Of a DNA stretch of 64,000 bases, positions 1 through 9,167 are shown piece by piece. The notes beneath the pieces were generated by a model. That model saw only the letters and a program-made list of their open reading frames with translations. It was not told where the DNA came from and did not search any database. The position numbers and the translations under genes were made by a program. The stretch comes from Deltaproteobacteria bacterium. GTDB taxonomy: Bacteria > Desulfobacterota > GWC2-55-46. Each line of letters starts with the position of its first letter. The stretch's first letter is position 1. The stretch lies in assembly GCA_016177845.1 (NCBI GenBank), contig JACOUO010000008.1, positions 124,001-188,000 of the forward strand, given 5' to 3'.

Positions 1-555
1 GCAGGTTCCAGCGGCCTTTCCAGCCTCGCAGTCAACAGGACTGTCACCGACTATAACCGCCTTGTTTGGAGCAACCCCCAATGTATTTACGACCTTCTCA
101 ACAGGCTCGGGGTGAGGTTTTTTATTAAGGAGAGAATCCCCTCCCAATACCATCCTGAAATACCTGCTCAATTTTAATATATCGAGTATCTGCTCCGATA
201 AGCCGATTGGCTTATTGGTAACAATAGCCATCTGCTTGCCTTTATCCCTGAAAAACTCGATGGTATCTATCACCCCGGGGTATATATATGTCTTTACCAC
301 AAGGTGCCCTCCATAGAACTCAAGGAACTTGTTCCTTGCCTCAAGTATCCTCTCAGGGCCCTCATCAGGCATAAGCTTCTCAAGCAGCGGCTTTACTCCC
401 CAGCCGATATGCCCCACAATTTCATTGATATCCCTCTCCCTGTGGTCCATCGCAAGAAGCGTCCTGTTGGCTGACCAGGCTATGTCCTGGCTTGAATCAA
501 TGAGGGTTCCGTCAAGGTCAAAGATTATAAGGTCTGTCTCTATTATACGGCTCAC
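1..555 (-). CDS. HAD-family phosphatase, phosphoglycolate phosphatase-like (3' end outside window)
   Basis: Partial gene; the C-terminus runs off the left edge after 185 codons. The translation shows the HAD motifs in order: motif I DLDGT (residues 13-17), motif II VTNK near residue 110, a lysine/HPEP segment near residue 145, and motif IV GDSPVD (residues 170-175) close to the edge. The layout, with a helical cap between motifs I and II, is that of Gph-type phosphoglycolate phosphatases or pyrophosphatase PpaX, cytosolic enzymes that hydrolyse small phosphate esters. The start is taken as GTG at 555, preceded at about 10 bases by AAGGA; TTG codons further upstream in frame are possible. It is divergent from the thioredoxin-like gene at 697. 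The family is clear, the exact substrate is not. Confidence 0.8.
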   Translation of the reverse strand, partial: MSRIIETDLIIFDLDGTLIDSSQDIAWSANRTLLAMDHRERDINEIVGHIGWGVKPLLEKLMPDEGPERILEARNKFLEFYGGHLVVKTYIYPGVIDTIEFFRDKGKQMAIVTNKPIGLSEQILDILKLSRYFRMVLGGDSLLNKKPHPEPVEKVVNTLGVAPNKAVIVGDSPVDCEAGKAAGTC

Positions 556-619
556 GGTATCGGTATCCTTTTCATTCAATAAAATCAAGAGCCGTAGAGT
601 ATAACACAGCCGCAAACTA

Positions 620-647
620 TTGACAAATGCCAATAAAGTGACATAAT
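620..647 (+). promoter_or_regulatory. Sigma70-type promoter of the thioredoxin-TPR gene
   Basis: TTGACA at 620-625 matches the -35 consensus exactly and CATAAT at 642-647 matches the -10 at five of six positions, with a 16-base spacer. The predicted transcription start is near 654, immediately before or inside the Fur-box-like palindrome. Confidence 0.7.
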
Positions 648-654
648 TCTATTA

Positions 655-673
655 GATAATGAAAATCATTATC
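655..673 (+). promoter_or_regulatory. Fur box (iron-responsive operator)
   Basis: The 19-base palindrome GATAATGAAAATCATTATC differs at one position from the classical Fur consensus GATAATGATAATCATTATC. It sits just downstream of the -10 element, over the expected transcription start, 23 bases before the ATG at 697. Fur bound there would block transcription under iron-replete conditions, so the downstream gene is probably induced by iron limitation. Site and position are seen; regulation is inferred. Confidence 0.8.
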
Positions 674-696
674 AATCAGGGAGGAGGCGGTGACAG

Positions 697-1260
697 ATGT
701 CAAAGATTAGTTGGGTAGAAAACCTGGAAATAGCTCAGAAAGAGGTATTCAGGACAGGAAAGCTCGTACTGATGTTCTTCCATCATCCCGCGTGCGGAGG
801 ATGCAGAAAGACTATCGATATAACATTTGACGACAAGGATGTGCTTGAATTAATTGATAAAGAGTTTGTGCCTGTCTCATTTGTGGTTACAGAGGCGCAG
901 GATGTGACGGCAAGATACAAGGTGGAATGGACTCCCACTTTCATTATTGCTGACGCTTTCGGAAATGAACTTGAACGCTGGGTGGGCTATCTGCCGCCTG
1001 AGGATTTTATTTCACAGGTTCATCTCTCGGAAGGTCTTGCGGCTTTTCACAGGAACAATTTTCCACAGGCCGAACACGCCTTTGAATGGATAATAGACAA
1101 TAACCCCGACTCGGAGATCGCCCCAAAGGCAAGGTATTACATGGGTGTGACCCTTTACAAGGAAACGGGAGACCCTGCTCACCTTACCCGCACCTGGGAA
1201 GCGATGAATAAGAGATATCCGGGTCATTTCTGGACAAAAAAGGCATCAGCATGGTCGTAG
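697..1260 (+). CDS. Thioredoxin-fold protein with C-terminal TPR-like region
   Basis: 187 residues. The N-terminal half is a thioredoxin fold with a CGGC redox motif (Cys33, Cys36) and the cis-proline in WTPTF (Pro80). From about residue 107 the protein becomes helical and resembles one or two TPR repeats (an AAFHRNNFPQAEHAF-type segment), a combination seen in YbbN/CnoX-like or soluble thioredoxin-family proteins. No signal peptide is seen, so it is probably cytosolic. The ATG at 697 follows a GGGAGGAGG ribosome binding site. It is monocistronic: a Fur-box promoter lies upstream and a strong terminator downstream. Iron control of such a protein suggests a role in redox handling under iron limitation or oxidative stress; its partner is unknown. 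Confidence 0.8.
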   Translation: MSKISWVENLEIAQKEVFRTGKLVLMFFHHPACGGCRKTIDITFDDKDVLELIDKEFVPVSFVVTEAQDVTARYKVEWTPTFIIADAFGNELERWVGYLPPEDFISQVHLSEGLAAFHRNNFPQAEHAFEWIIDNNPDSEIAPKARYYMGVTLYKETGDPAHLTRTWEAMNKRYPGHFWTKKASAWS

Positions 1261-1285
1261 CCTCCTGATGTTCCTGATTGGCGGC

Positions 1286-1315
1286 CCCCGCCCGCAAAGG
1301 GCGGGGTTTTTCTTT
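1286..1315 (+). terminator. Rho-independent terminator
   Basis: Perfect 8-bp stem CCCCGCCC/GGGCGGGG (1286-1293, 1299-1306) with a GCAAA loop, followed by a T-rich tract. It ends the thioredoxin-TPR transcript. Confidence 0.9.
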
Positions 1316-1416
1316 GCCTTCTTTACGCCCTCAAAAAAAGCTCTCTTACCTTTACAATCATTACCTCTTTTGATATTCTATCCTGAAGCTTAATTCACCT
1401 TATAAAACAAGGTTCT

Positions 1417-2220
1417 ATGTTAGTAAGAAAGCCCTGTGTAGCAGGGAAATTCTATCCGGGCGACGAGAAAACGCTTAAGGCCTCGGTTGATAATTTCCTC
1501 TCCCACAGCCCTAAGGAAACGGCAAAGGCCATCATTGCCCCGCATGCGGGTTATGTCTATTCAGGCGGGGTTGCAGGTTTTATATATTCATGCGTCCATA
1601 TGCCCGATGATGTTATACTCATCGGCCCTAACCACACGGGACTTGGCAAAAAGGTATCGGTAATGGCGCAAGGCGCATGGGATATGCCCCTTGGCAAGGT
1701 CAATATAAATAAAGAGCTTGCCGAAGAGGTCATCAGTTCCTCCGCCCTCTTTTCAAAAGACAATGAAGCGCACCTGCTTGAGCATTCCCTTGAGGTACAG
1801 CTCCCTTTCATCTACAGCCTTAATAAGGCCTCAAGGATAGTGCCGATAACAGTTATGCAGGCAACCATTGCCCAATGTGCTGAGATGGGCAAGGCCATTG
1901 CAGGCGTTATCAGCAACTACGGTAAAGAGGTGCTCATCGTCGTAAGCTCTGACATGAACCATTACGAGTCAGAGGCTGCTACAAGGGCGAAAGACAGGCT
2001 TGCCATAGACAAGGTGCTGAAACTGGATTATGCCGGCCTTATCAGGATTGCCGATGAGAACGATATCTCGATGTGCGGGCTGCTGCCAACGGCGATTGCG
2101 ATTGCCGCGGTAAAGGCGCTTGGCGGAGTTGAAGGAAGACTGGTAAAGTACTCGACTTCAGGAGAGGTCAACGGGGATTACAGTCAGGTCGTAGGCTATG
2201 CCGGAATGCTTTTGAAATAA
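1417..2220 (+). CDS. amrB: AmmeMemoRadiSam system protein B (MEMO1 family)
   Basis: 267 residues, the usual family length. Characteristic segments are PHAGYVYSG near residue 42, GPNHTGLG near residue 72, HSLEVQLPF near residue 127, SDMNHYE near residue 185 and the CGLLPTAIA block near residue 227. These conserved His, Asp and Cys residues make the metal-binding pocket in MEMO1-like proteins, which are related to extradiol dioxygenases. In many prokaryotes the gene accompanies AMMECR1 and a radical SAM gene (the AmmeMemoRadiSam trio), but neither partner is next to it here. The ribosome binding site is weak (AAGG, 9 bases before ATG). The biochemical role of the family in bacteria is unsettled. 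Confidence 0.85.
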   Translation: MLVRKPCVAGKFYPGDEKTLKASVDNFLSHSPKETAKAIIAPHAGYVYSGGVAGFIYSCVHMPDDVILIGPNHTGLGKKVSVMAQGAWDMPLGKVNINKELAEEVISSSALFSKDNEAHLLEHSLEVQLPFIYSLNKASRIVPITVMQATIAQCAEMGKAIAGVISNYGKEVLIVVSSDMNHYESEAATRAKDRLAIDKVLKLDYAGLIRIADENDISMCGLLPTAIAIAAVKALGGVEGRLVKYSTSGEVNGDYSQVVGYAGMLLK

Positions 2221-2259
2221 CCAATAAAAAAATTATTAATATATTCAAGGAGGCTTATT

Positions 2260-3666
2260 TTGACCGTACGCACACGATTCGCACCGAGCCCGACAGGCTA
2301 CCTCCACATAGGTGGCGCGAGGACCGCGCTTTTTAACTGGCTTTTCGCAAGGCACCACAACGGAAAATTCATCTTAAGAATTGAGGATACCGATGTAGCA
2401 AGGTCCACAAAGGAATCCATACAGGCTATACTCGACGGCATGGAATGGCTTGGGCTTAACTGGGACGAAGGCCCGTTCTACCAGAGCCAGAGATTTGACG
2501 AATACAGGAAGCACGCCAATATCCTTTTGGAAAAGGGCGTATGCTATAAGTGCTATTGCACGCCTGAAGAGCTTGAGGCAAGAAGAGAGGCCGCTCTAAA
2601 GGAAGGCCGCCCCCCCAAGTATGACGGAAGGTGCAGGGACAGGGCTGATGAGCCGAACATGCCCTATGCGGTAAGGTTCAAGGTCCCTCCGGGCACGACT
2701 ATCGTAGATGATGTCATCAAAGGTTCCATTACCTTTGACAACTCTTCTATCGAGGACCTCATCATCCAAAGGAGCGACGGCACTCCCACATATAATTTCT
2801 GCGTTGTCATCGATGATGTCACAATGGACATCACCCATGTAATAAGGGGAGACGACCATATCAATAACACCCCCAAGCAGATACTCATCTACAGAGCGCT
2901 TGGGCATAAGCTACCGATATTTGCGCATCTGCCCATGATACTCGGCTCAGATAAAACAAGGCTCAGCAAACGCCACGGCGCAACCTCTGTAATGGCGTAT
3001 AAAGATATGGGGTTCCTGCCCCATGCCCTTGTCAATTACCTCGCAAGGCTTGGCTGGTCTTTCGGAGACCAGGAGATATTCTCACTCAATGAGCTTATAG
3101 AAAAGTTCTCACTTGAAAGCGTAGGCAAGTCTTCAGGCGTATTTAACCCTGAAAAGCTCCTTTGGCTGAACCAGCATTACATAAAAGATACCAAGTCCGA
3201 AGACCTTGGAGAGCTCATGCTCCCATTCCTTAAGGAACACGGCATCAGCGCAGAGGCAGACCCAAGGCTTCCTGCCATAATCACGACACTTAAGGAGCGC
3301 GCAAAGACAATTAAGGAGATGGCGGACAGCTCAGTCTTTTACTTCAGGGAAAAGATAGAATACGACCCCAAGGCAGCGCAGAAGTTCCTGCTGCCCGAAA
3401 ATATAGAGCTTTTTAATACCCTGCTTGAAAAGATGTCAGGCGTAGCTGACTTTACCGCGCACAGCCTTGAGGCGGCCTTTAACTCGATACTTGAGGAAAA
3501 AGGCCTGAAGCTCGGAAAGCTTGCCCAGCCATTAAGGGTTGCCCTTACGGGTGGCACCGTAAGCCCCGGCATCTTTGAGATGCTTGAGGCAATGGGCAGG
3601 GAAATGGCTGTCTCAAGGGTCAAGGATGCCATTGACTATATGAAAGAAGTGGCTGCAAAGGCCTAA
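2260..3666 (+). CDS. gltX: Glutamyl-tRNA synthetase
   Basis: 468 residues, class I aminoacyl-tRNA synthetase. The HIGH-type motif is at residues 10-20 ([10 protein letters not shown]), the KMSKS-type motif is KTRLSKRHG at 232-240, and Cys98, Cys100 and Cys125 correspond to zinc ligands of the bacterial enzyme. It charges tRNA-Glu in the cytosol; whether it also charges tRNA-Gln cannot be judged from this window. The start is TTG at 2260, chosen because AAGGAGG lies 6 bases upstream and the protein then begins directly before the TRFAPSPTG motif. It is 39 bases downstream of the MEMO-family gene and may be cotranscribed with it. Confidence 0.97.
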   Translation: MTVRTRFAPSPTGYLHIGGARTALFNWLFARHHNGKFILRIEDTDVARSTKESIQAILDGMEWLGLNWDEGPFYQSQRFDEYRKHANILLEKGVCYKCYCTPEELEARREAALKEGRPPKYDGRCRDRADEPNMPYAVRFKVPPGTTIVDDVIKGSITFDNSSIEDLIIQRSDGTPTYNFCVVIDDVTMDITHVIRGDDHINNTPKQILIYRALGHKLPIFAHLPMILGSDKTRLSKRHGATSVMAYKDMGFLPHALVNYLARLGWSFGDQEIFSLNELIEKFSLESVGKSSGVFNPEKLLWLNQHYIKDTKSEDLGELMLPFLKEHGISAEADPRLPAIITTLKERAKTIKEMADSSVFYFREKIEYDPKAAQKFLLPENIELFNTLLEKMSGVADFTAHSLEAAFNSILEEKGLKLGKLAQPLRVALTGGTVSPGIFEMLEAMGREMAVSRVKDAIDYMKEVAAKA

Positions 3667-3812
3667 ACCCATTATTTTTTACTTAAAAGTGTTATTTGCT
3701 TGACTTGGCAAAGGAAAGTTGGGTAAATAATTGTTTGCGATGGTTAAAAGGACAACTCTGCCCTTTTTCCGGCTAACCCATAAATTCATCAGCAGATTGC
3801 AAGGGATACTTT

Positions 3813-5231
3813 ATGTTCAAAAAAGTGCTAATCGCCAATAGGGGAGAAATTGCGACAAGGGTAATCAGGGCTTGCAAAGAGCTTAATATCCCTACAGTTG
3901 CCATCTATTCAGAAGAGGACGCTACATCCCTTTATGTAAAAAAGGCTGATGAATCCTATATGGTCGGCCCGGGCCCCATCCAGGGTTATTTGAATATACA
4001 CAGGCTCGTTGACCTTGCCACAAAGGTCGGAGTGGACGCGATACACCCAGGCTACGGCTTTTTATCGGAAAACCCAAGATTTCCGCTTCTTTGCGAAAAG
4101 AAGGGGATTACTTTCATCGGCCCTTCGAGCAAGACAATCGCTGATATGGGCGATAAGGTAATGGCACGCCGCATGATGATGAAGGCGAATGTGCCGATAC
4201 TCCCCGGAACTGAGAATTCGATTAAGGATGTTGACGAAGCCGTGGAGTATGCCGAAAAAATCGGCTATCCCATTATGATAAAGGCCTCAGGCGGAGGAGG
4301 CGGCAGGGGCTTAAGGGTCGCCCGCAACAAGGAAGAGCTTATTGCCTCTATCAGCACCGCAAAAAAAGAATCAGCTGCGGCATTCGGGGTCTCAGAGGTA
4401 TTTCTTGAGAAATTCCTTGAGAAGCCCCATCACATAGAGTTCCAGATATTGGCTGACAAATACGGCAATATAGTCCATCTCGGAGAGAGGGACTGCTCTA
4501 TACAGAGAAGGCATCAGAAGCTTATTGAAATTACCCCCTCCCTTATACTTGACGACGACCTTAGAAAGAGGATGGGAGAGGCCGCGATAAAGGCCGCAAA
4601 AGCCGCAGATTACACAAACGCGGGGACAATTGAGTTCCTCGTTGACGATAAGAAGAACTTCTACTTCCTTGAGATGAACACAAGGATACAGGTCGAGCAC
4701 CCGATTACCGAAGAGGCTACGGGCATTGACCTTGTAAAGAAACAGATAGAGATAGCCGCAGGCAAGCCGCTTGGCTTCACGCAGGAAGATGTAAAGATAA
4801 ACGGCTTTGCCATGGAGTGCCGTATCTGCGCCGAGGACCCGAAGAACAACTTCTTCCCCTCATTCGGCAAAGTCACCGCGTATTATTCACCGGGCGGTAT
4901 CGGCGTAAGGATAGACGGCGCCATATATAAGGACTTTATTATACCGAGCTGCTATGACTCCCTTGTTGTAAAGCTCATCGCAAAGGGCTCCACATGGGAA
5001 GAGACAGTGAACAGGATGCACAGGTGTCTTGACGAATTCGTCATAAGGGGCGTTAAGACTACCATTCCGTTCCTCAAGAACATTATGAAAGACCCTGATT
5101 TCAAGGACGGGAACTTTGACACGGGTTACATTGACAGGAAACCCGAACTCATGGATTACGATGAATACGGGGAGCCTACGGACCTTGTAGCCGCAATAGC
5201 CGCGGCCATAGCCGCGCACCACGGGTTCTAA
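3813..5231 (+). CDS. pycA: Pyruvate carboxylase subunit A (biotin carboxylase)
   Basis: 472 residues. The N-terminal biotin-carboxylase fold starts with KVLIANRGEIATRVIRA; the ATP-grasp glycine-rich loop is KASGGGGGRGLR near residue 155; the catalytic EMNTRIQVEHP segment is near residue 287. It carboxylates the biotin of the B subunit with ATP and bicarbonate. The following gene encodes a carboxyltransferase with its own biotinyl domain, so this is the two-subunit pyruvate carboxylase (pyruvate to oxaloacetate, anaplerosis) rather than AccC of acetyl-CoA carboxylase. The C-terminal tail is unusually rich in alanine and isoleucine. ATG at 3813 follows AAGGGA. Confidence 0.92.
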   Translation: MFKKVLIANRGEIATRVIRACKELNIPTVAIYSEEDATSLYVKKADESYMVGPGPIQGYLNIHRLVDLATKVGVDAIHPGYGFLSENPRFPLLCEKKGITFIGPSSKTIADMGDKVMARRMMMKANVPILPGTENSIKDVDEAVEYAEKIGYPIMIKASGGGGGRGLRVARNKEELIASISTAKKESAAAFGVSEVFLEKFLEKPHHIEFQILADKYGNIVHLGERDCSIQRRHQKLIEITPSLILDDDLRKRMGEAAIKAAKAADYTNAGTIEFLVDDKKNFYFLEMNTRIQVEHPITEEATGIDLVKKQIEIAAGKPLGFTQEDVKINGFAMECRICAEDPKNNFFPSFGKVTAYYSPGGIGVRIDGAIYKDFIIPSCYDSLVVKLIAKGSTWEETVNRMHRCLDEFVIRGVKTTIPFLKNIMKDPDFKDGNFDTGYIDRKPELMDYDEYGEPTDLVAAIAAAIAAHHGF

Positions 5232-5252
5232 CTGATTTGTACGGAGGCTAAA

Positions 5253-7163
5253 ATGCCGAATAAAAGCAAAAATACAACAACTGCCGCTAACCTCAATACC
5301 AAGGCTGAAGGCAAGACTGGGTTCAGGACAAGGATCACTGATACAATCCTCAGGGACTCCCATCAGTCGCTGCTTGCCACACGCATGAGAACAGCTGATA
5401 TGCTTGAGGTAGCTCCCCTTCTCGATAAGGTCGGCTACTGGTCTCTTGAAGTCTGGGGCGGCGCTACTTTTGATTCATGTCTGAGATTCCTTAAGGAAGA
5501 CCCGTGGGAAAGACTTAAGACATTAAGAAAAGCCCTGCCCAATACAAGGCTTCAGATGCTTTTAAGGGGCCAGAACCTTGTTGGCTACAGGCATTACTCG
5601 GATGATGTCGTAAGGAAGTTCATTGAAAGGTCAGCAAAGAACGGCATCGATGTATTCAGGATATTCGACGCCCTCAATGACATAAGGAATATCGAAGTGG
5701 CTGTAAAGGCCGCAAAGGATGTCAAGGCAACCGTTGAGGCCACAATATGCTACACCACAAGCCCTGTGCACACCCACGAAGCCTTTGTGGAGATGGCGCA
5801 GAAGCTTGTAAATATGGGCGCTGATACCATATGCATAAAAGACATGGCGGGCCTCCTGACGCCTGGCGCTTCATTTGACCTTGTAAGCAAGTTAAAACAA
5901 AAGATTACTCTTCCCATTCACATACATTCGCACGATTCGTCAGGCCTTGCGTCCATGAGCTATTTAAAGGCCATCGAAGCGGGAGCGGAGATAATCGATA
6001 CCGCCATCTCAAGCCTTGCTTCAGGCACCTCGCAGCCTCCTACGGAAAGCATCGTAGCCGCGCTCAGGGGTACGCCCTATGATACAGGTCTCGACCTTTC
6101 GCTGCTTGCAGAGATAGCCGACCACTTCAGGGCAGTAAGGAAGAAGTACAAAAGATTCGAGAGCGAATTTACAGCCATTAATACAAAGACCCTGGTTGTC
6201 CAGATACCGGGCGGAATGATATCAAACCTTGCCAACCAGCTCAAGGAACAGAACGCCATCGACAAGATGGACGAAGTGCTTGAGGAAATACCAAGGGTAA
6301 GGAAAGACATGGGGTACCCTCCCCTTGTCACGCCTACAAGCCAGGTCGTAGGAACACAGGCTACCCTCAATATCCTTATGGGTGAGAGGTATAAGGTAAT
6401 CACAAGCGAGACAAGGAACTATTTCAAGGGCCTTTACGGCAGGCCTCCGGGGCCCGTTGACGAAGAAGCCCGCAAAAAGGCCATTGGTGATGAAAAGGCG
6501 ATTACCTGCCGTCCCGCTGACCTCCTTGAGCCTGAACTTGATAAGCTTATCAGGGACATTGACGGAAAGGCAAAGACCATTGAGGACATACTCTCATACG
6601 CGCTCTTCCCGATAGTCGCCCTTGAGTTCTTCGAACAGCGCGAAGCAGGCAAATTAGAGCCTGAGCCGCTTGAAGACCTTAAAGAAGCCGAAGTAACGAC
6701 CGAAGGCCACATGGTGCCGCACCTCGCCCCCAGTGAATTCATCGTAACAGTTCACGGCGAATCATACAGGATAAAGGTTGCGGGCGCAGGCCACAGGGTT
6801 GAAGGCAAGAGGCCGTTCTTTATATCGGTTGACAACCGCCTTGAAGAAGTGATGATAGAGTCTTTGACAGAGGTCATCCCCACAACAGCGGGCGAGATAG
6901 AAAGGCCTTCGATAACACAGTCGTCAAGGCCCAAGGCAAGGAAAGAAGGCGATGTGACCACACCCATTCCGGGCAAGGTCACTTCAATTAAAATAGCCGT
7001 AGGCGATAAGGTCTCGGAAGGCGACACAGTGCTGACCGTTGAGGCCATGAAGATGGAAAATGAAGTACACACACCCATCAGCGGCACAGTTAAAAAGATA
7101 CTTGTTAAGATTGGCGATTCCGTAAACCCGGATGAGACACTCATAGAGGTTGAAAAGGAATAG
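5253..7163 (+). CDS. pycB: Pyruvate carboxylase subunit B (carboxyltransferase plus biotinyl domain)
   Basis: 636 residues. The DSHQSLLATRMRT segment near residue 36 marks the HMGL-like TIM-barrel carboxyltransferase and its metal site. A PYC/OADA domain follows, and the C-terminal biotinyl domain carries EAMKMEN with the biotin lysine at about residue 600. It transfers the carboxyl group from biotin to pyruvate. The same architecture occurs in the oxaloacetate decarboxylase alpha subunit, but the immediate upstream biotin carboxylase subunit and the lack of membrane beta/gamma subunits favour pyruvate carboxylase. It starts 21 bases after pycA with a GGAGG site. Its stop codon lies inside the stem of the downstream terminator. 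Confidence 0.92.
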   Translation: MPNKSKNTTTAANLNTKAEGKTGFRTRITDTILRDSHQSLLATRMRTADMLEVAPLLDKVGYWSLEVWGGATFDSCLRFLKEDPWERLKTLRKALPNTRLQMLLRGQNLVGYRHYSDDVVRKFIERSAKNGIDVFRIFDALNDIRNIEVAVKAAKDVKATVEATICYTTSPVHTHEAFVEMAQKLVNMGADTICIKDMAGLLTPGASFDLVSKLKQKITLPIHIHSHDSSGLASMSYLKAIEAGAEIIDTAISSLASGTSQPPTESIVAALRGTPYDTGLDLSLLAEIADHFRAVRKKYKRFESEFTAINTKTLVVQIPGGMISNLANQLKEQNAIDKMDEVLEEIPRVRKDMGYPPLVTPTSQVVGTQATLNILMGERYKVITSETRNYFKGLYGRPPGPVDEEARKKAIGDEKAITCRPADLLEPELDKLIRDIDGKAKTIEDILSYALFPIVALEFFEQREAGKLEPEPLEDLKEAEVTTEGHMVPHLAPSEFIVTVHGESYRIKVAGAGHRVEGKRPFFISVDNRLEEVMIESLTEVIPTTAGEIERPSITQSSRPKARKEGDVTTPIPGKVTSIKIAVGDKVSEGDTVLTVEAMKMENEVHTPISGTVKKILVKIGDSVNPDETLIEVEKE

Positions 7164-7190
7164 CAGGCACTCCCTGCTATTCCTTTCTTT
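7154..7190 (+). terminator. Terminator of pycAB
   Basis: Perfect 14-bp inverted repeat (7154-7167 with 7173-7186) around a 5-base loop, followed by CTTT. The TAG stop of pycB (7161-7163) is embedded in the left arm. The AEC permease ATG is only about 10 bases beyond the right arm. Confidence 0.8.
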
Positions 7191-7195
7191 CCCAC

Positions 7196-8074
7196 ATGCC
7201 CATTCTAAAAGTCCTTTCCGTAGTTTTTCCTGTTTTTTGCATCATAGGCTTAGGTTTTCTGTTCGCAAGGTTTAAAAAGATAAGCCTTGAGCCTATCATA
7301 GAGATACTCCTTTATCTTACTATCCCTGCCCTCGTCCTCTCATCGCTTTCAAGAAAGCCGCTGGTGACTAATGACCTCACTATCGTCTCTTTTGCTGCCT
7401 TTGTGGTGGTAATAGGAACAGGGTTTTTAAGCTTTCTTTATCTTACAATCATCAAAAGGCGCGACCTGAAGGGCTTTTACCTTCCGACCATGTTCATGAA
7501 CTCAGGGAACATGAGCTTTCCTCTGGCGCTCCTTGCCTTCGGGCCTGACGGACTGACGGTTGCCATACTCTACTACATTGCGATAAGCCTGATGGTCTAC
7601 TCCCTCGGCATCTACATAGCAAAGGGCAAAGGCGGGTTTTCAGAGATATTCAAGCTGCCCCTTATCTACGCCTCCGTTACCGGAATAACCTTAAACCTTG
7701 CGGGAATGCAATTGCCTGCCCCGATACTGACTACGGTTGATATGCTTGGGGCTGCCACAATACCCATCATGCAGGTGAGCCTCGGCTACAGGCTCTACTC
7801 TGCCAAGCTCACGGAACCTGCCATCTCTATCGCAGGATCTGTCATAAGGATTGGCGGCGGAATAGCAATAGCATACCTTGTGGTAACTCTACTTGGCATA
7901 GAAGGGCTGAACCATAAGGTCATTCTGCTTTCTTCAGCAATGCCTGCCGCAGTAATCAACTTTGTCGTAAGCCACAGGTATAAGCTTGACAGCGACCTTG
8001 TAGCCTCAATGATAGCCGTCAGCACCCTCGTAAGCGTCATTACCACGCCGATACTCCTGATGTTCATAATGTAG
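7196..8074 (+). CDS. AEC-family (auxin efflux carrier-like) permease
   Basis: 292 residues, almost entirely hydrophobic, with roughly ten predicted membrane spans and the SGNMSFPLALLAFG segment typical of the AEC/BASS superfamily near residue 105. Bacterial members export or import small organic anions such as malate or malonate. Following pyruvate carboxylase, a dicarboxylate substrate is plausible but unproven. The ATG at 7196 has no visible Shine-Dalgarno sequence because the upstream bases are the pycB terminator; translation may be leaderless or inefficient. An alternative start would have to lie further inside the first membrane helix. Confidence 0.8.
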   Translation: MPILKVLSVVFPVFCIIGLGFLFARFKKISLEPIIEILLYLTIPALVLSSLSRKPLVTNDLTIVSFAAFVVVIGTGFLSFLYLTIIKRRDLKGFYLPTMFMNSGNMSFPLALLAFGPDGLTVAILYYIAISLMVYSLGIYIAKGKGGFSEIFKLPLIYASVTGITLNLAGMQLPAPILTTVDMLGAATIPIMQVSLGYRLYSAKLTEPAISIAGSVIRIGGGIAIAYLVVTLLGIEGLNHKVILLSSAMPAAVINFVVSHRYKLDSDLVASMIAVSTLVSVITTPILLMFIM

Positions 8075-8137
8075 CGCGGTCTTGCCTGAGGATTGCCTCC
8101 TGTGTTATCTTTGTCTCCTGATTTCAAGAGGGGCAAA

Positions 8138-9106
8138 ATGGCACAGTTAAGGTCTGTTATTTTATTTTCAGTTCTGTTCTGCGCGTTGATTCTGTCTTGC
8201 GCTGTCTCCGCAAAGGAGATCTCGGAGTACAGGAGCATATTCAAGCCGTTCCATGACAAGTCAGGCAAATTAAAGATAGCCATTCGTTCATTGCGCCGCA
8301 GTTCTATCCCCAGCCTTGTTATATTAGACCCCTACAAATTCGAAAATTCCGTTATTGAAGAAAGCTCGGTTGACCTCTCAAAAAGGATTGATGTAAAAGA
8401 GTGGAAGGCTACACCCTTCATAAAGGCCCTGTATCGCTATACTCAGCCTGAAAATAAGCTTCAGAACAGCGGCCTTGTTGCGGGGCTTAACACAAAAGGG
8501 CTCTTCCTTACGGTTGACATGTGCCCATCCACTAAAGAGTTTGATAAAGACCTCTTCGCATCCACTATCGAGCTTCCAGCGAATAAAAATATGCCTGTGC
8601 CTGTCGCTATTGCCGTAAGCGGGCTATGGATAGAGAAGCACAGGGATGACTTTGAGTGGGTGCTGGCAAAGGTAAAGGACGGAAAACTCGATGTGACATG
8701 GATGAACCATTCCTACTCCCACCCGTATGACAGCAAAAGGCATATTGAAGAGAATTTTTTATTGACCCCGGGCGTGGATTTCGAAAGAGAGGCGCTGGAG
8801 GAAGAGGCTCTGCTTCTGGAAAATAATATAACGCCGTCCCCGTTTTTCAGGTTTCCGGGGCTTGTATCTGACAACCATCTGCTTGAGAAGTTAAGGGGGC
8901 TTTCCCTCATCCCCATAGGGGCTAACGCATGGCTTGCAAAAGGTGAAGAGCCTAAAGGCGGCTCAATCATCCTTGTGCATGGGAACGGCAATGAGCCGCT
9001 TGGGGTAAAAAGCCTGATAGAGTTCTATGATTCGAATAAAGAGGAGTTTACGAACGGAAGCCTGATACTCTTGCCTTTGAAAGATGCGTTTAGAGGGGGG
9101 AAGTAA
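8138..9106 (+). CDS. Exported polysaccharide-deacetylase-like protein, divergent metal site
   Basis: 322 residues from the ATG at 8138, chosen because AGAGGGG lies 5 bases upstream and a signal peptide starts immediately (hydrophobic stretch to about residue 24, probable cleavage after AVSA). An ATG-less extension to 8093 is less likely. The NodB-like core shows TVDMCPS in place of TFDDGPS, MNHSYSHP (H-x3-H type), FRFPG and a final LVHGNG. The first Asp (catalytic base) is kept, but the second Asp, usually a metal ligand, is replaced by Met. The protein may be a degenerate or specialised deacetylase, or non-catalytic. It overlaps no neighbour and follows the AEC permease by 63 bases. Confidence 0.7.
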   Translation: MAQLRSVILFSVLFCALILSCAVSAKEISEYRSIFKPFHDKSGKLKIAIRSLRRSSIPSLVILDPYKFENSVIEESSVDLSKRIDVKEWKATPFIKALYRYTQPENKLQNSGLVAGLNTKGLFLTVDMCPSTKEFDKDLFASTIELPANKNMPVPVAIAVSGLWIEKHRDDFEWVLAKVKDGKLDVTWMNHSYSHPYDSKRHIEENFLLTPGVDFEREALEEEALLLENNITPSPFFRFPGLVSDNHLLEKLRGLSLIPIGANAWLAKGEEPKGGSIILVHGNGNEPLGVKSLIEFYDSNKEEFTNGSLILLPLKDAFRGGK

Positions 9107-9167
9107 GGATTGAGTTCACCAAATTCCTAAAAAGATGAGCTGTTATAGTAGGGGATTTTACAAAACA

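Noticed and set aside
3700-3729. Promoter before pycA (TTGACT and TAAATA)
   Set aside because: The -10 matches the consensus at only three positions; not reported as a feature.
5253-7163. Oxaloacetate decarboxylase alpha subunit
   Set aside because: The domain order fits, but a biotin carboxylase subunit precedes it and no membrane beta or gamma subunits are present; two-subunit pyruvate carboxylase fits better.
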